From contig CAKSBF010000003.1 of NCBI GenBank assembly GCA_934438075.1, positions 62,001 through 126,000 of the forward strand: a DNA stretch of 64,000 nt, given 5' to 3'. Under the pieces are notes generated by a model. The model made no database searches and was not told the origin of the DNA. It saw only the letters and a program-made list of their open reading frames with translations. This document shows, one piece after another, positions 35,344 through 45,600 of this stretch; the first letter of the stretch is position 1; each line of letters opens with the position of its first letter. Position numbers and translations under genes: made by a program. Source of the DNA: an uncultured Clostridia bacterium (lineage in GTDB: Bacteria; Bacillota; Clostridia; UBA1381; UBA9506).

Positions 35344-35586
35344 TCACGATATGACAGCTAATATATTTTGTTCAAAGAAATCCTTAACCGTGTCGGGTGC
35401 TACTGAATGAAACTGTTCCCCAACAGTAACACACACACCCTCCTGGCATCTTCCCATGCAAAAAGTTCCTGCCAACTCTACCTTATCGTCCAAATTATTT
35501 TCCGCAATTAACTTTTGAAGCCCCTCCACAACCTGTCTGGAACCCTTAATATGACAGGAAGAACCAATACAAACCGTTACTTTCAT
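35344..35586 (-). CDS. Thioredoxin-like [2Fe-2S] ferredoxin
   Basis: 80-residue protein with the NuoE/HydC-like thioredoxin-fold [2Fe-2S] pattern: Cys in CIGSSCH (residues 6 and 11) and in CMGRCQEGV (about 44 and 48). The short length and single cluster fit the shuttle or adapter proteins coded beside hydrogenases. AAGGAGGG lies 9 bp before the ATG. It sits 54 bp before the sensory hydrogenase and 15 bp after the phosphotransferase. It may pass electrons to the sensor, an inference from position. Confidence 0.93.
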   Translation of the reverse strand: MKVTVCIGSSCHIKGSRQVVEGLQKLIAENNLDDKVELAGTFCMGRCQEGVCVTVGEQFHSVAPDTVKDFFEQNILAVIS

Positions 35587-35601
35587 TATGATACCCTCCT
35601 T

Positions 35602-36348
35602 TTATTCATGATTAACCACATCAATCCACAAACTTAAATTTTTTCTTTCTGCCTCATTGCTGCTTGCCAGTTGCGCCGCAGCTACCAACGGCATCCATTT
35701 CTGAACATATTGCATGTCTACTCCGCTTTGTTCGCAAAACAATTCTAAATATTTCTCTGCTGCAGTATCTCCATTAAGGAGCAGCCACAAATATGTTTTT
35801 ACTACATCTGCACTGTTATCTCCCTGCACTGCATGAGACCAATCAAGGAAATATGGTGTACCATCTCGTGAAATAATAATGTTCGTTGGGTTAAAATCCC
35901 CATGACAAAATTTATTAAGTTTCGGCATCGCTTCCAAACGTTCGTACAAATCGTATCGGGCGGTCGCAGAAAAATCAGCCTTTTCAATATTTTCTACTAT
36001 TCTGTCCGTCATTCTGCACAGCTTTGAACCTCTTTTTTCATGTATAGCACACTGAAGCTTAAGCATAAGCTCCAGATACTTAATCTTTTGCGCCGGATTT
36101 CTCTGCATCAATTGCGACAAGGTGTCACCCTTTATGTATTCAAAAAGAATTGCCCACTTACCGTCAAGCATGGTAATCTCTTTGACCTTCGGCACGCACA
36201 GGCCCGCCTCTTCTGCCCTTACCTGGTTCAGTGCCTCGTTTAAAATATCTGCCTGAGAATAACTGCTGCCAAATACTTTTACACACACATCCCCATCGCG
36301 ATAAACGGTTTTATCATTCCGAACCGCAATTATCCGGTCTAAATTCAT
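35602..36348 (-). CDS. APH-like phosphotransferase (kinase fold)
   Basis: 248-residue cytoplasmic protein of the aminoglycoside/choline kinase fold. The catalytic loop is FCHGDFNPTNIII (about 158-170) and the Mg-binding Asp follows in YFLDWSHAVQGD (about 176-187). An N-terminal lobe with VYRDGDVCVKVFG resembles the nucleotide-binding strands. Starting at 36348 gives GGAGGCAGGAG upstream; a longer frame reaches 36381. Genes of this kind near hydrogenase sensors are not something I can identify by name. It may be the kinase that balances the SpoIIE phosphatase downstream; sugars or antibiotics are other possible substrates. Confidence 0.82.
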   Translation of the reverse strand: MNLDRIIAVRNDKTVYRDGDVCVKVFGSSYSQADILNEALNQVRAEEAGLCVPKVKEITMLDGKWAILFEYIKGDTLSQLMQRNPAQKIKYLELMLKLQCAIHEKRGSKLCRMTDRIVENIEKADFSATARYDLYERLEAMPKLNKFCHGDFNPTNIIISRDGTPYFLDWSHAVQGDNSADVVKTYLWLLLNGDTAAEKYLELFCEQSGVDMQYVQKWMPLVAAAQLASSNEAERKNLSLWIDVVNHE

Positions 36349-36518
36349 ATCTCCTGCCTCCTTTGCTGCAGAAAACAACATTCTATTGTGAAAATATCAT
36401 ACAAATAATGTGAACATACCCCATTTTATCTTTTGATAATATTTTAACAAAGCTTTTGCGACATGAATATTGTTTATTTTACATAACACATATATTCTTT
36501 ATGACATAATATAAAAAC

Positions 36519-37061
36519 TTATAAAATTTCACTCCGAAAAATATTGCCTTCCAACGTTTTCCAAAGAAATCTGTTTTGTTCCGACAACATATAACTATGA
36601 CTGCTGTTTTCCTTTGGGATAGAAACAGAGCCCGGATTCATATAGATATAATTTTCATGCCGCACACATTTAGGAATATGTGTATGACCGCACAGCAAAA
36701 TATCTCCGTTTTGCAGCGGCGGCAACTGTTCTTCGTTATAGACATGACCATGCGTCGCATACATAGTATACTGTTCTGTCATGATAACAGCATAATCAGC
36801 AAGAACCGGAAATTCAAGAACCATCTGATCTACCTCAGTATCACAGTTTCCTCTGACACACAGGAGAAGATTTTTTCGTTCATTCAATATAGCAAGCACT
36901 TCTTTTGGCGCATAGTCACGCGGTAAATCATTACGTGGCCCGTGATATAAAATATCACCCAAAAGCAGCAGCCTATCTGCCTTTTCCTTATCAAAACATT
37001 CTAGCAGCTTTTTGCAGTAATAAGCAGAGCCGTGAATGTCAGATGCAATCATTAATTTCAT
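36519..37061 (-). CDS. YfcE-like metallophosphoesterase
   Basis: 180-residue calcineurin-like phosphodiesterase. The metal-binding residues appear in order: SDIHG (about 7-11), LGDILYHGP (about 34), RGNCD (about 71), ATHGHVY (about 103), and CGHTHIP (about 124). This is the YfcE pattern of small bacterial enzymes that hydrolyse model diesters. RBS AAGGGAATG. It ends 137 bp before the phosphotransferase gene and follows lysR by 13 bp. The natural substrate is unknown. Confidence 0.92.
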   Translation of the reverse strand: MKLMIASDIHGSAYYCKKLLECFDKEKADRLLLLGDILYHGPRNDLPRDYAPKEVLAILNERKNLLLCVRGNCDTEVDQMVLEFPVLADYAVIMTEQYTMYATHGHVYNEEQLPPLQNGDILLCGHTHIPKCVRHENYIYMNPGSVSIPKENSSHSYMLSEQNRFLWKTLEGNIFRSEIL

Positions 37062-37074
37062 TTTTCATTCCCTT

Positions 37075-37998
37075 TCAAAATATTTCCCGCTTTGTCTGAC
37101 ACAACTCAGAAATAAAAATACCATCCAAATCAGATAAATGATAGTCCTTCCGATGAATCATAACATCCTTATAAAGTTTTGTATTTTCCGCACATTTTCT
37201 CTGCACTAAGCCATAACGCTGAAGCAGTGCAGGCGATGCCGGTGAAATCCACATAAAGGTATCGGGATTATGCGCTAAAAGCTCAAATTGACTTGCCCTT
37301 TCAAACACAAAAATCCGCCAGCTGATATTATCCGTAAGCTCTTCTTTTTTCACTTCCGAAAAGGGCAGAGACGGCACAAAAGGATCTGCATGTGCAATCT
37401 CAATACAGTTTTCCAAATCCGCAAAAGTGATTTCTTCCTTTTGAGCAAGATCACTGTTTTTATTTAACAGAAGTACATAAGAAAATTCCGTAATCAATTC
37501 ATAGGAAAGACCGCGTTCATCCAACATTTCCTTATAAAATTTATCATAATATTCCGCATAGCGGATAATACCCAGTTTATAATCTGCCTCTAAAATGTTT
37601 TTTATCGCACGCCGCGCATTGGTTTCCTTATAAAAAATTTCTGCTTCTTTTTCCCGGTTAATCGCAAGAGAAAATCTTGCAAATGCCTCAGAAATATAGC
37701 TGGCACGCGGAACAGAAATGGAAAAGCGCTTTTTCTCCGCACTCTCCCTGCGGAACATGTTTTCAATCTCGTCCACCTGTTTCAACAAACTTCCGGCATA
37801 GCTTAAAAATTTCTCTCCTTCAGGAGTCGGAACCATACCTTTTGCACTCCTGCTAAAAATTTTCACTCCAAGCGTTGTTTCTAATTCTTTAATGGCACGG
37901 CTCAGATTCGGCTGATTCATCAAAAGAACTTCAGCCGCTTTATTAATAGAACCGCATCTTGCAATTTCCAACGCATACTTCATATGTAAAATATTCAA
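37075..37998 (-). CDS. LysR-family transcriptional regulator
   Basis: 307-residue DNA-binding regulator. The N-terminal winged HTH (GSINKAAEVLLMNQPNLS, about 16-33) is typical; the C-terminal periplasmic-binding-like domain (about 90-300) senses a small molecule. It starts with TTG (MNILHMKYALEIA), which fits the usual N-terminus, with AGGTG upstream. The promoter just upstream is flanked by an inverted repeat TTTCATG/CATGAAA. It lies with the metallophosphoesterase and opposite no divergent gene; the flavodiiron protein gene upstream ends in a terminator. The effector is unknown. Confidence 0.92.
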   Translation of the reverse strand: MNILHMKYALEIARCGSINKAAEVLLMNQPNLSRAIKELETTLGVKIFSRSAKGMVPTPEGEKFLSYAGSLLKQVDEIENMFRRESAEKKRFSISVPRASYISEAFARFSLAINREKEAEIFYKETNARRAIKNILEADYKLGIIRYAEYYDKFYKEMLDERGLSYELITEFSYVLLLNKNSDLAQKEEITFADLENCIEIAHADPFVPSLPFSEVKKEELTDNISWRIFVFERASQFELLAHNPDTFMWISPASPALLQRYGLVQRKCAENTKLYKDVMIHRKDYHLSDLDGIFISELCQTKREIF

Positions 37999-38013
37999 TC
38001 ACTACACCTGCCG

Positions 38014-38061
38014 TTTCATGGAGTCACTATATATTATATAATTTTTCGCACATGAAATCAA
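38014..38061 (-). promoter_or_regulatory. lysR promoter with flanking inverted repeat
   Basis: The minus strand has TTGATT (38056-38061) and TATAAT (38033-38038) with 17 bp between them. TTTCATG (38014-38020) and CATGAAA (38051-38057) form a 7-bp inverted repeat around the -10 box. This could be an autoregulatory site. Confidence 0.6.
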
Positions 38062-38169
38062 CACTTGTTTTGCGATTAAGGTAAAAAAATGCGAATATTG
38101 TTCTTTACATCCGATTCTTTTACAAAGGACTCTCAAATATCTTCCGGCATCCACGGAATTATATAGAAA

Positions 38170-38207
38170 AAAACCGAAACAGCACCATCTGCACTTGTTT
38201 CGGTTTT
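38170..38207 (-). terminator. Terminator after the flavodiiron protein
   Basis: AAAACCGAAACA (38170-38181) pairs with TGTTTCGGTTTT (38196-38207). A T-tract follows on the minus strand (A residues at 38167-38173). Confidence 0.88.
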
Positions 38208-38221
38208 ATTTTTTCTTTTAT

Positions 38222-39379
38222 TCAGCTGTGACAAAGCTCTTCCGCAAGTGCTTCTATCTGCGCACGGCTCTCACCGTTCAGCGCTGACTTGATATGCACA
38301 CTGTTTTCTGCAAAAGAAAGATTTTTCGATTTCTCCAGCATCTGCTTCATAACCTTTTCCGCCATTGGTGCCCATGATCCGTTTTCTATAAATCCAATGG
38401 TTCGATTTTGATAATTGCGTTCTGTCAAATTTTCAATAAACTCACGCATAAACGGAAAAATATCTGCATTGTAAGTTGTCGTCGCCAATACCAATTTACC
38501 GTAACGAAATGCATCTTCCACCGCCTCTGCCATATCACAGCGCGCCAAGTCATTAACCGCAACCTTTGGGCAGCCTTTTTCGGATAATTTTTCTGCTAAA
38601 AGCTCTGCCGCAACTTTCGTATTCCCATAAACAGAGGTGTATGCAATGACAACACCTTCCGTCTCCACGCCATAAGAGGACCACGTATGATAAAGATTTA
38701 GATAATAATCCAGATTTTCTTTTAAAACCGGCCCGTGAAGCGGACAAATTGTTTTAATATCCAACGCCGCCGCTTTTTTCAGCAAACTTTGCACCTGCGC
38801 ACCATATTTTCCGACAATTCCAAAATAATAGCGTCTTGCCTCACATGCCCAATCCTCATCGACATCCAGTGCACCAAATTTTCCAAACCCGTCTGCCGAA
38901 AACAGCACCTTATCATAGCTGTCATAACTTACAATAACCTCAGGCCAGTGCACCATTGGCGCCGTAATAAAGGTGAGCGTATGCTTTCCGAGAGAAAGTG
39001 TATCTCCCTCACCCACTACAATTTGCCTGTCCGAAAAATCCATACCAAAAAACTGCTGCATCATAACAAATGCTTTACTGCTTGCAACAATTTTCGTCTC
39101 CGGATAGTGCTTTATAAAGTTCACAATGTTTGCCGAGTGATCCGGCTCCATGTGCTGGACAACAAGGTAATCCGGCTTTCTTGCGCCAAGCGTCTGCGCA
39201 ATATTATCCAGCCATTCTTCCGTAAAATGTACATCCACCGTGTCCATAACTGCGATTTTTTCGTCTATAATCGCATATGAATTATATGCCATTCCATTTT
39301 CCACTACATATTGTCCTTCAAATAAATCAATGTTATGGTCGTTTACACCGATATATTTAATATCTTCCGTAATATTCAT
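38222..39379 (-). CDS. Flavodiiron protein (FprA-type oxygen/NO reductase)
   Basis: 385-residue A-type flavoprotein that removes O2 or NO in anaerobes. The N-terminal metallo-beta-lactamase-like domain has diiron ligands in VQHMEPDHSANI (about 78-89), VHWPEV (about 145), DGFGKFG (about 163) and HGPVLK (about 225). The C-terminal flavodoxin domain binds FMN in AYTSVYGNTK (about 253). The frame reaches 39427, but GGAGGAGTG nine bases before the ATG at 39379 marks the start. A promoter is just upstream and a terminator just downstream, so it stands alone. It fits the protection of the hydrogenases encoded nearby. Confidence 0.94.
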   Translation of the reverse strand: MNITEDIKYIGVNDHNIDLFEGQYVVENGMAYNSYAIIDEKIAVMDTVDVHFTEEWLDNIAQTLGARKPDYLVVQHMEPDHSANIVNFIKHYPETKIVASSKAFVMMQQFFGMDFSDRQIVVGEGDTLSLGKHTLTFITAPMVHWPEVIVSYDSYDKVLFSADGFGKFGALDVDEDWACEARRYYFGIVGKYGAQVQSLLKKAAALDIKTICPLHGPVLKENLDYYLNLYHTWSSYGVETEGVVIAYTSVYGNTKVAAELLAEKLSEKGCPKVAVNDLARCDMAEAVEDAFRYGKLVLATTTYNADIFPFMREFIENLTERNYQNRTIGFIENGSWAPMAEKVMKQMLEKSKNLSFAENSVHIKSALNGESRAQIEALAEELCHS

Positions 39380-39474
39380 ATTTGTCACTCCTCCATGTCT
39401 TTTTTCTCGTAAAATATTTTGCCGCAATCTCCCCGAAACATACGCGGTTACAACTGCAAATCCATATCAAGTTT

Positions 39475-39503
39475 ATTTTATCACATAAACAAAAGATATG
39501 CAA
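39475..39503 (-). promoter_or_regulatory. Promoter of the flavodiiron protein gene
   Basis: The minus strand has TTGCAT (39498-39503) and TAAAAT (39475-39480) with a 17-bp spacer. It is about 95 bp before the start codon. Confidence 0.6.
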
Positions 39504-39521
39504 CAAAGAAAATAGCCTTTC

Positions 39522-42500
39522 TCAATTTCTGTAAACCATGATATCTCTGAGAACATTCCACGAAAAATCCATTACAACAAAATCGCCGACACAAATTTCA
39601 CTAACCACAGTTTTGTTAATTTTCTTTCTTGTCCTATCACAATAGTATACCTGCTGAGCACCGCCGATTAAAAATGCTTTTTCGCGTTTTGCACCGTTCC
39701 CAACATCCAACAATACCCGTCCCGCTGCCGCGTCATAAGCAAGTACCTTTCCCGCAACGGTAATGCGATCCCCGGACATACCAAAATCACTGTTATCGCT
39801 GCCTGTTTCCCCGTCCGATATACGGTACAAATATTCACAGCTTACCACCTCGCCTTTGCCATTCTTCGACAACACCAGCGAGTCACCACAGGAAAGTTCC
39901 GGTTCTGCACCTTCCGCAACGACATAGGATACCTCCTCACCGCCGCAATAACCAGTTATCTTTTTAATCTCCTCCCCTTTTCCATTAAGCGCCTTTGTCT
40001 CTTTAGCAAAGAAAAACGGGCGCGAGTACTTACCATTTCCCCCGGCATTTTCCTTCTCAAATACCAAAATAATATCTGCCACTTCAAACTGGTCTTCGTT
40101 ATAACTCCATAAACGGTAGGTACTGCCGTTTTTAAAATATGTGTAATCAGAAGCTACATACTCTTCCTTCTTATCCGCGTAATATGGCACAGCAAAAACA
40201 AGCGTTTGTTCATCGACATAGGAATCCGTATCAAAAGATTTTGTCTGTGATATATATTCCATCGGCCAAGAATCATAAACGCGCTTTTTTACCAATACGT
40301 CTGCTCCGGCCGCTGTATCAACAGCTGATACTAACCCTTTGGAATTAAACTTAACCTTTGCAATCTGTCTCGTTTGCAAATCTGCCGGCAAATTATTCTC
40401 CGAAAGTTTTATTTTTTTGCCGTTATAGCGCAGGTCGGCCGCTATTCCTGCCTCCAGCCATTTTCCGTCAGAAGTAAACAGTTCTGCCGTCCATCGGCTG
40501 TCCGCTCCCTTTTGCCACATTACCGCATTAAGCAGCATAAAATCTGAAACCTGAGACAGTTCCGCTGCAGCAACTTTGCCAAAACTGTCAAGCAGCAGTG
40601 TTGCCGTAGTCCCCGCTCGCACGGTTTCTGTCCGCTCACATTCCATATTTTCAACAAAGTAAGAATTAAGAAGATAATCCTTATCCTTTATTTTAATAAA
40701 ATCATGTTCCGCACCTGTTTCATATTCCGAAATCTTACCTTGTATTTTTTTCTCCGAAACGCCAACAACTGTCTTTGCATGCATCGCGCCTGCTTCCGTT
40801 TGGGCAACGCTTAATACTGATAAAGGCGCAATCTGCTCAAAAGAAATCGCCTCATAACCACGGTAGATAAATACCTCCATTTTACCGTCACTTAAATCAA
40901 GTACTTTAGACGTAAGATATTTATCATAAATCTTCCTCTGCTGTGCGGAAATGTTTCCGACCACCAGAGTTTCATAACTTTCTGATAACACCGTTTCGTA
41001 AACCCCGTCATCATCCGTATCAAACAAAGTCAAACCACCGTTTTGCGGTTTCAAATTCTTCTCCGTGAAACTTCCCGAACCGCCGTTTAAAATGAGGTTC
41101 GTATTCTTTGAAAGCGGTTCACGCATTACTTTTCCGCTGTTTTCCTCCTGGTAAACAAGTTCTTCCGTATTGGTTGCCGGCAAAATATTTTCTGCAGCCA
41201 CCTTTAGGCTATTGCTCTTTTCTTCATTTTTTGCAATCCAAACAAGCTCCGGCAGTTCATTTTCCTCCGAACATCTCGCATATGCTGTCACATAGTAGCC
41301 GAGCAATGCAGAAGCGCCTGTTTTACCGATTTTCATTTTCAAACCGTCCAATAAAATTTCATTTTTGCACAGCTGCTCATCAGCAAGGATGCCCGCAAAA
41401 TAGTTAGCGGTAATTCTGCCTCGAAAGCGATAAATTTTCCGATACTCCGAAAGCAGAGTAACACCCTTTTCCGTTGTGTACTCTTCCTTGTTCCCAAATG
41501 TGGTTTGCTGCAGCAAATCAAGCTCCAAAGTGTTTGCAATCAGTTTTGCCACCTCTGCACGTGTAAGAGCTTCACCGTTGTCCTTCTGCACACCCTTCAG
41601 GACACCGTTTTGCGATGCATAGGCAAGATAACCGCTCGGATAGCCGCCGCGCCTTTCACACAAGGCTTCCGCTCCCAGCAGATGAGATAAAACCTTTGCT
41701 GCCTGTTCCAGTGTAATGGGTTCGTTCGGCGAAAAACTGCCGTTTCCCGTCCCGTTCATACAGCCCATAGCATAAACCGTCGCCGCAAAGGGCGCCGCCC
41801 AATTATCCGGCGGAACATCGTTAAACAATGTGTTTTGCTGCGAATCGGGCTGAAGATTTCTTGTACGTACGACAAGTGCCGCAAACTCTGCGCGGCTTAC
41901 AGAATTGTCCGGGCGAAATTTCCCGTCATCATATGCATTCACAATTCCAAGTGCCATCAGACGGTCAATCTCTTCACAGAACTTATTATCCTTATAATCT
42001 TTATTTTCCTCCGGACTAATTTCATATGGCTCCGGCAACGGTTCCGCCAGTTCTGAAATCTCAAGATCATCCACAAAAAAATCCGCATTGCCAAAGCCGA
42101 AACCGATACCGCCAACCGTCAGTGCATTTTCATCACGCAGTTTTGCCTTCGGCTGCTCCATGTCACTATAATAAATCCATAGATTCTTGCCGGAAAGAAT
42201 GAACTTCACACTGACCCATTGCAGATTATCCGCAGCAAAATCTGCAACCATCACGCCAATATTTGTTTTTTCTTCATTAACCACCCTGTCAACTACCATT
42301 TTTCCCCCGGCTGCATCAATATATGCTTCATAACGATTTCCGTCTGCACCGCGCCGCAGATAAAATGCCGGTGCGGCTGTGCCTTCTTTATAATCAATCT
42401 TCATCCGCAAGGTAAAACAATAATCGGCAAAATCGGTTGTTTTGCTGTTATAGTCATAACTGCAAACATGATATGCATGGCCTTCTTCCGTCTCAACAAT

Positions 42501-42656
42501 CTCACTTTTTTCCTCATAACTGATCCAGCCATCCATGCTGCCGCTTTCAAAATCTTCACGGTATAAATATGTGTCCTCCGCTGCGCTGCAAACGAAGGCC
42601 GCAGCCAACAACAAAGATATCAGGCATGCTGTTATCTTTAAATAAAAACGCTTCAT
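39522..42656 (-). CDS. Secreted SLH-domain protein, 1044 residues
   Basis: Exported cell-surface protein. A signal peptide spans about 1-25 (AAFVCSA-AED). Then a beta-rich LamG-like region (about 30-205) opens with YREDFESGSMDGW and includes NLWIYYSDMEQPKA. Three SLH domains follow near 220-265, 275-330 and 340-392 (MALGIVNAYDDGKFRPDN, VSRAEFAALVVR, LTRAEVAKLIA), which tether proteins to pyruvylated wall polymers. The rest, about 650 residues, is beta-rich and unassigned. It starts 18 bp after the paralogous gene's stop, so the two are co-transcribed. It lacks a catalytic motif I can identify. Confidence 0.88.
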   Translation of the reverse strand: MKRFYLKITACLISLLLAAAFVCSAAEDTYLYREDFESGSMDGWISYEEKSEIVETEEGHAYHVCSYDYNSKTTDFADYCFTLRMKIDYKEGTAAPAFYLRRGADGNRYEAYIDAAGGKMVVDRVVNEEKTNIGVMVADFAADNLQWVSVKFILSGKNLWIYYSDMEQPKAKLRDENALTVGGIGFGFGNADFFVDDLEISELAEPLPEPYEISPEENKDYKDNKFCEEIDRLMALGIVNAYDDGKFRPDNSVSRAEFAALVVRTRNLQPDSQQNTLFNDVPPDNWAAPFAATVYAMGCMNGTGNGSFSPNEPITLEQAAKVLSHLLGAEALCERRGGYPSGYLAYASQNGVLKGVQKDNGEALTRAEVAKLIANTLELDLLQQTTFGNKEEYTTEKGVTLLSEYRKIYRFRGRITANYFAGILADEQLCKNEILLDGLKMKIGKTGASALLGYYVTAYARCSEENELPELVWIAKNEEKSNSLKVAAENILPATNTEELVYQEENSGKVMREPLSKNTNLILNGGSGSFTEKNLKPQNGGLTLFDTDDDGVYETVLSESYETLVVGNISAQQRKIYDKYLTSKVLDLSDGKMEVFIYRGYEAISFEQIAPLSVLSVAQTEAGAMHAKTVVGVSEKKIQGKISEYETGAEHDFIKIKDKDYLLNSYFVENMECERTETVRAGTTATLLLDSFGKVAAAELSQVSDFMLLNAVMWQKGADSRWTAELFTSDGKWLEAGIAADLRYNGKKIKLSENNLPADLQTRQIAKVKFNSKGLVSAVDTAAGADVLVKKRVYDSWPMEYISQTKSFDTDSYVDEQTLVFAVPYYADKKEEYVASDYTYFKNGSTYRLWSYNEDQFEVADIILVFEKENAGGNGKYSRPFFFAKETKALNGKGEEIKKITGYCGGEEVSYVVAEGAEPELSCGDSLVLSKNGKGEVVSCEYLYRISDGETGSDNSDFGMSGDRITVAGKVLAYDAAAGRVLLDVGNGAKREKAFLIGGAQQVYYCDRTRKKINKTVVSEICVGDFVVMDFSWNVLRDIMVYRN

Positions 42657-42674
42657 TATTCTGTCTCCCGAAAT

Positions 42675-45600
42675 TTATTTTATCATTTCATAAATCATTT
42701 TGGCCGCCTGTGCCCTTGTTGCAGTCATTAACGGCTGAAAAGAATTATCCTGCATACCGCCAATCACACCCGATTCCGATAACAATTTTACCGCGTTTTG
42801 GGCGTACGGCGCAATAAGGTTTTCATCGGAAAAACTGACGGCACGTTCTTTTTTCAGCGCCAACATCTTTTTCTGCGCCGTCCGGTAAAGCATTACTGCC
42901 ATATCCTGTCTGGTTATTTCTAGCCCCGGTTTAAAATATCCATCGCTTCCCAATACAATTCCATTTTGCACAGCCGTTAAAACATACAGTGCATACCACG
43001 CCATCGGCTCAACATCAGAAAAAGATACTCCCTTCTCTCCTGCAGCAAGCTGAAACGCATTAACAACTAATTTCACAAATTCTGCACGTGTGATTTTGTT
43101 ATCCGGATAAAAATTTCCATCATCATACCCGCTCACAATTGCCCGTTGCGGTTCGGATAAATACTCCACCGCCTCTTTTGCCCAGTGACCGTCAGGCATA
43201 TCATAATATGCGGGCTTTTCTTGCGAGCCGGGCGTAGCCGTTGGCTGCGCAGTCGGCAACGGATCTATGCTTATTGTAGTTTTACCGCCGCCTCCACCGG
43301 AGCCCCCCGGCTTGCGTGTCGGTATTGGCTGCTGCGCACTTTCAACGGCACTTCGGTATAATTCCCGGAATGCGGCATAGTCATAGCATCTCTGTCGGTT
43401 CATTCCCTGATATGCTAAAGTTTTTTGTGTTGCAGTAAGGTTTTGTATCTTAGCCAGATCTATACCCAGTTCATTTTGATACTTCTCCAAAAGCTGAGGA
43501 ATGTCCTTATAATTTGCAAGGTAAAGCGCGCTTAAAATGACATTTGGTTCCACATCCTGCATCACTTCCTCAACCGCATCATATAGATTTTCTTTTAATC
43601 CCTTATGTAATCCGTTGAGAGCCTCCTTACACACCTCCTCGCTCATTTCTCCATAAATAGACGGCAACGAATACAAATCTGCATACTGCTGCAAATAATG
43701 GTATATTTGCTCGCTGTCCTTCGCCGTTTTCAGCAAAGCAAACGCCAAGTGCGGCGCAAAAATACTTCCTATCTCCTTCTCAGTAAAGCCGTTGCCCTTT
43801 TGCTCCAGCGCTCTCTCGGCCACGGCCAGCTGCAAATGTTCCTGCGCTAATTCCGCATAAAGCTGGGGTCTAAGTTCAAGACGGCGTGCATAACGAAAAT
43901 TTGTTTCCTCTAACAGCAAACCGCGGATTGCCTCCGCACTTTCTGCCTCATTCATTTTTTGCAGAAAATCTATTATATTTTTTTCTCTTAAGAACTCGGT
44001 ATCAGCATACACCGCCATGCAGTCATCACTTCCCGCATAAACGCGATAATCCCCCTCCGGCAATGTTTCTTCAGCACTGATGTCAGCTGAAAAACTGCCA
44101 TCCTGCTCCAGTACAATCTGCGCTAAAGTAATTATTTTATCATATGATAACTTCTCTGCATCGTCAAGCGGCTGCAACATCAACGTAACACTTTGTGAAG
44201 CTTCGCTTACGGTGCCGGACACTTGAAATTTTCCATTCTTTGCCTCTGCTTTCAGCGTTAATTCCGGTACTTTTCCGCTCTTCGGGGGCATACTTTCTCG
44301 TAACAGTGCCTCACCCATAGTAACAACATCTGCCAGCGGCGTCATACCATCCCATAAAAAACAGTACCACTGCGCCTCCTCTATTTGAGGCAAAGTAAAG
44401 ATAATCTCCGTTTTCCGTTTTTCTGTACCATCGTACGGATTTCCGTCCAACACAACCGTTTGTATGTCCCTGGCACAAAGCCGATCTCCAACAAATGCCG
44501 CTGCAATTGCCGTGGCCCTTCTGTCTTTCTCTTCATGAGACAGCGCATTTAATTTCCATTGCAGCCCATCTTCCCCATTTAAGACATCAGAAGAAACGAT
44601 TTCTATCGGCTTAAAACGATACACAGATGCCAAATACCAGTTGTCAACATCACCGCCGCACAATGAAATCTGTCCCTTTTCGATCGGTTCATCCACCTCA
44701 AAAGTAAAAAGCGGTGTTTTCATATCATTCCAATAAAATGCAATATTTTTTCCCTCCGCGGAAAAAGCAACAGCCGTCCACACATTGTCAAAATCCGCAA
44801 AACATAAAGGCACGCGGTTAAGCTCCCGACTATCCTTTTCCAATATAACCGCACTGCTTAAAAGCGAACTTTCCAATTTCAATGTATATCCGTTACCAAA
44901 AGCAAACTCCGGTATCTCTTCGCCATATGGATAATAATTTCTTCTCCAGTTAAAGCGACAGATAAAATTACTGCATTCCTCCGATATAACTCCTGCAGAT
45001 GCATCCATATAACAATTGCCCGATTCTTCTCTAATTGCCTCACCGCTTTGACTTTCAAAATCAAAAAAATGAATTAATTCTCTGTCGTCCGCTCTTACGA
45101 TTTTCTCTGTCTCCTCCGGTTGCACGACAGTTTTTTCCACCTTTAAATCATCCAGATAAAATTTTGCCACACCGTTTGCAATAAAACAAAAACTGCCTCC
45201 CAAGGGTGCTTCCCCTTCTGTATCTTCAAAGGAAATAATAGGCTTTTTCAAATCATTATAGTAAATGCAAACGGTTTTCCCCGTCAATTCTATTTTTACA
45301 GAAACCCACTTGTCATTGTCCTTTGTCAGCTTCGGCGAAGCGGTAGCAAGCCATGTTTCCTGTGTACCGATAAATTTCTGCACACCGATTTCTTCCGCTC
45401 CGACTTTATTGTATAAATACACATTATAATAGGCATTGTCACTCACACGAAACCGCAATGTCGGCCACGTGTTGCCAAAATTGCCCTCTTCATCTCGGTA
45501 ATCCAGTTTCATCCGAAAGGAATAGGAATAATTCCTGTATCCGCTCATATTTTTCTTTTCAAAATAATCCTGCGCGGACACACTGTAAACATAATTACCC

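Noticed and set aside
38062..38169. Coding or structured RNA between lysR and the flavodiiron terminator
   Set aside because: No frame with an RBS and no convincing stem; it is treated as upstream control sequence only.
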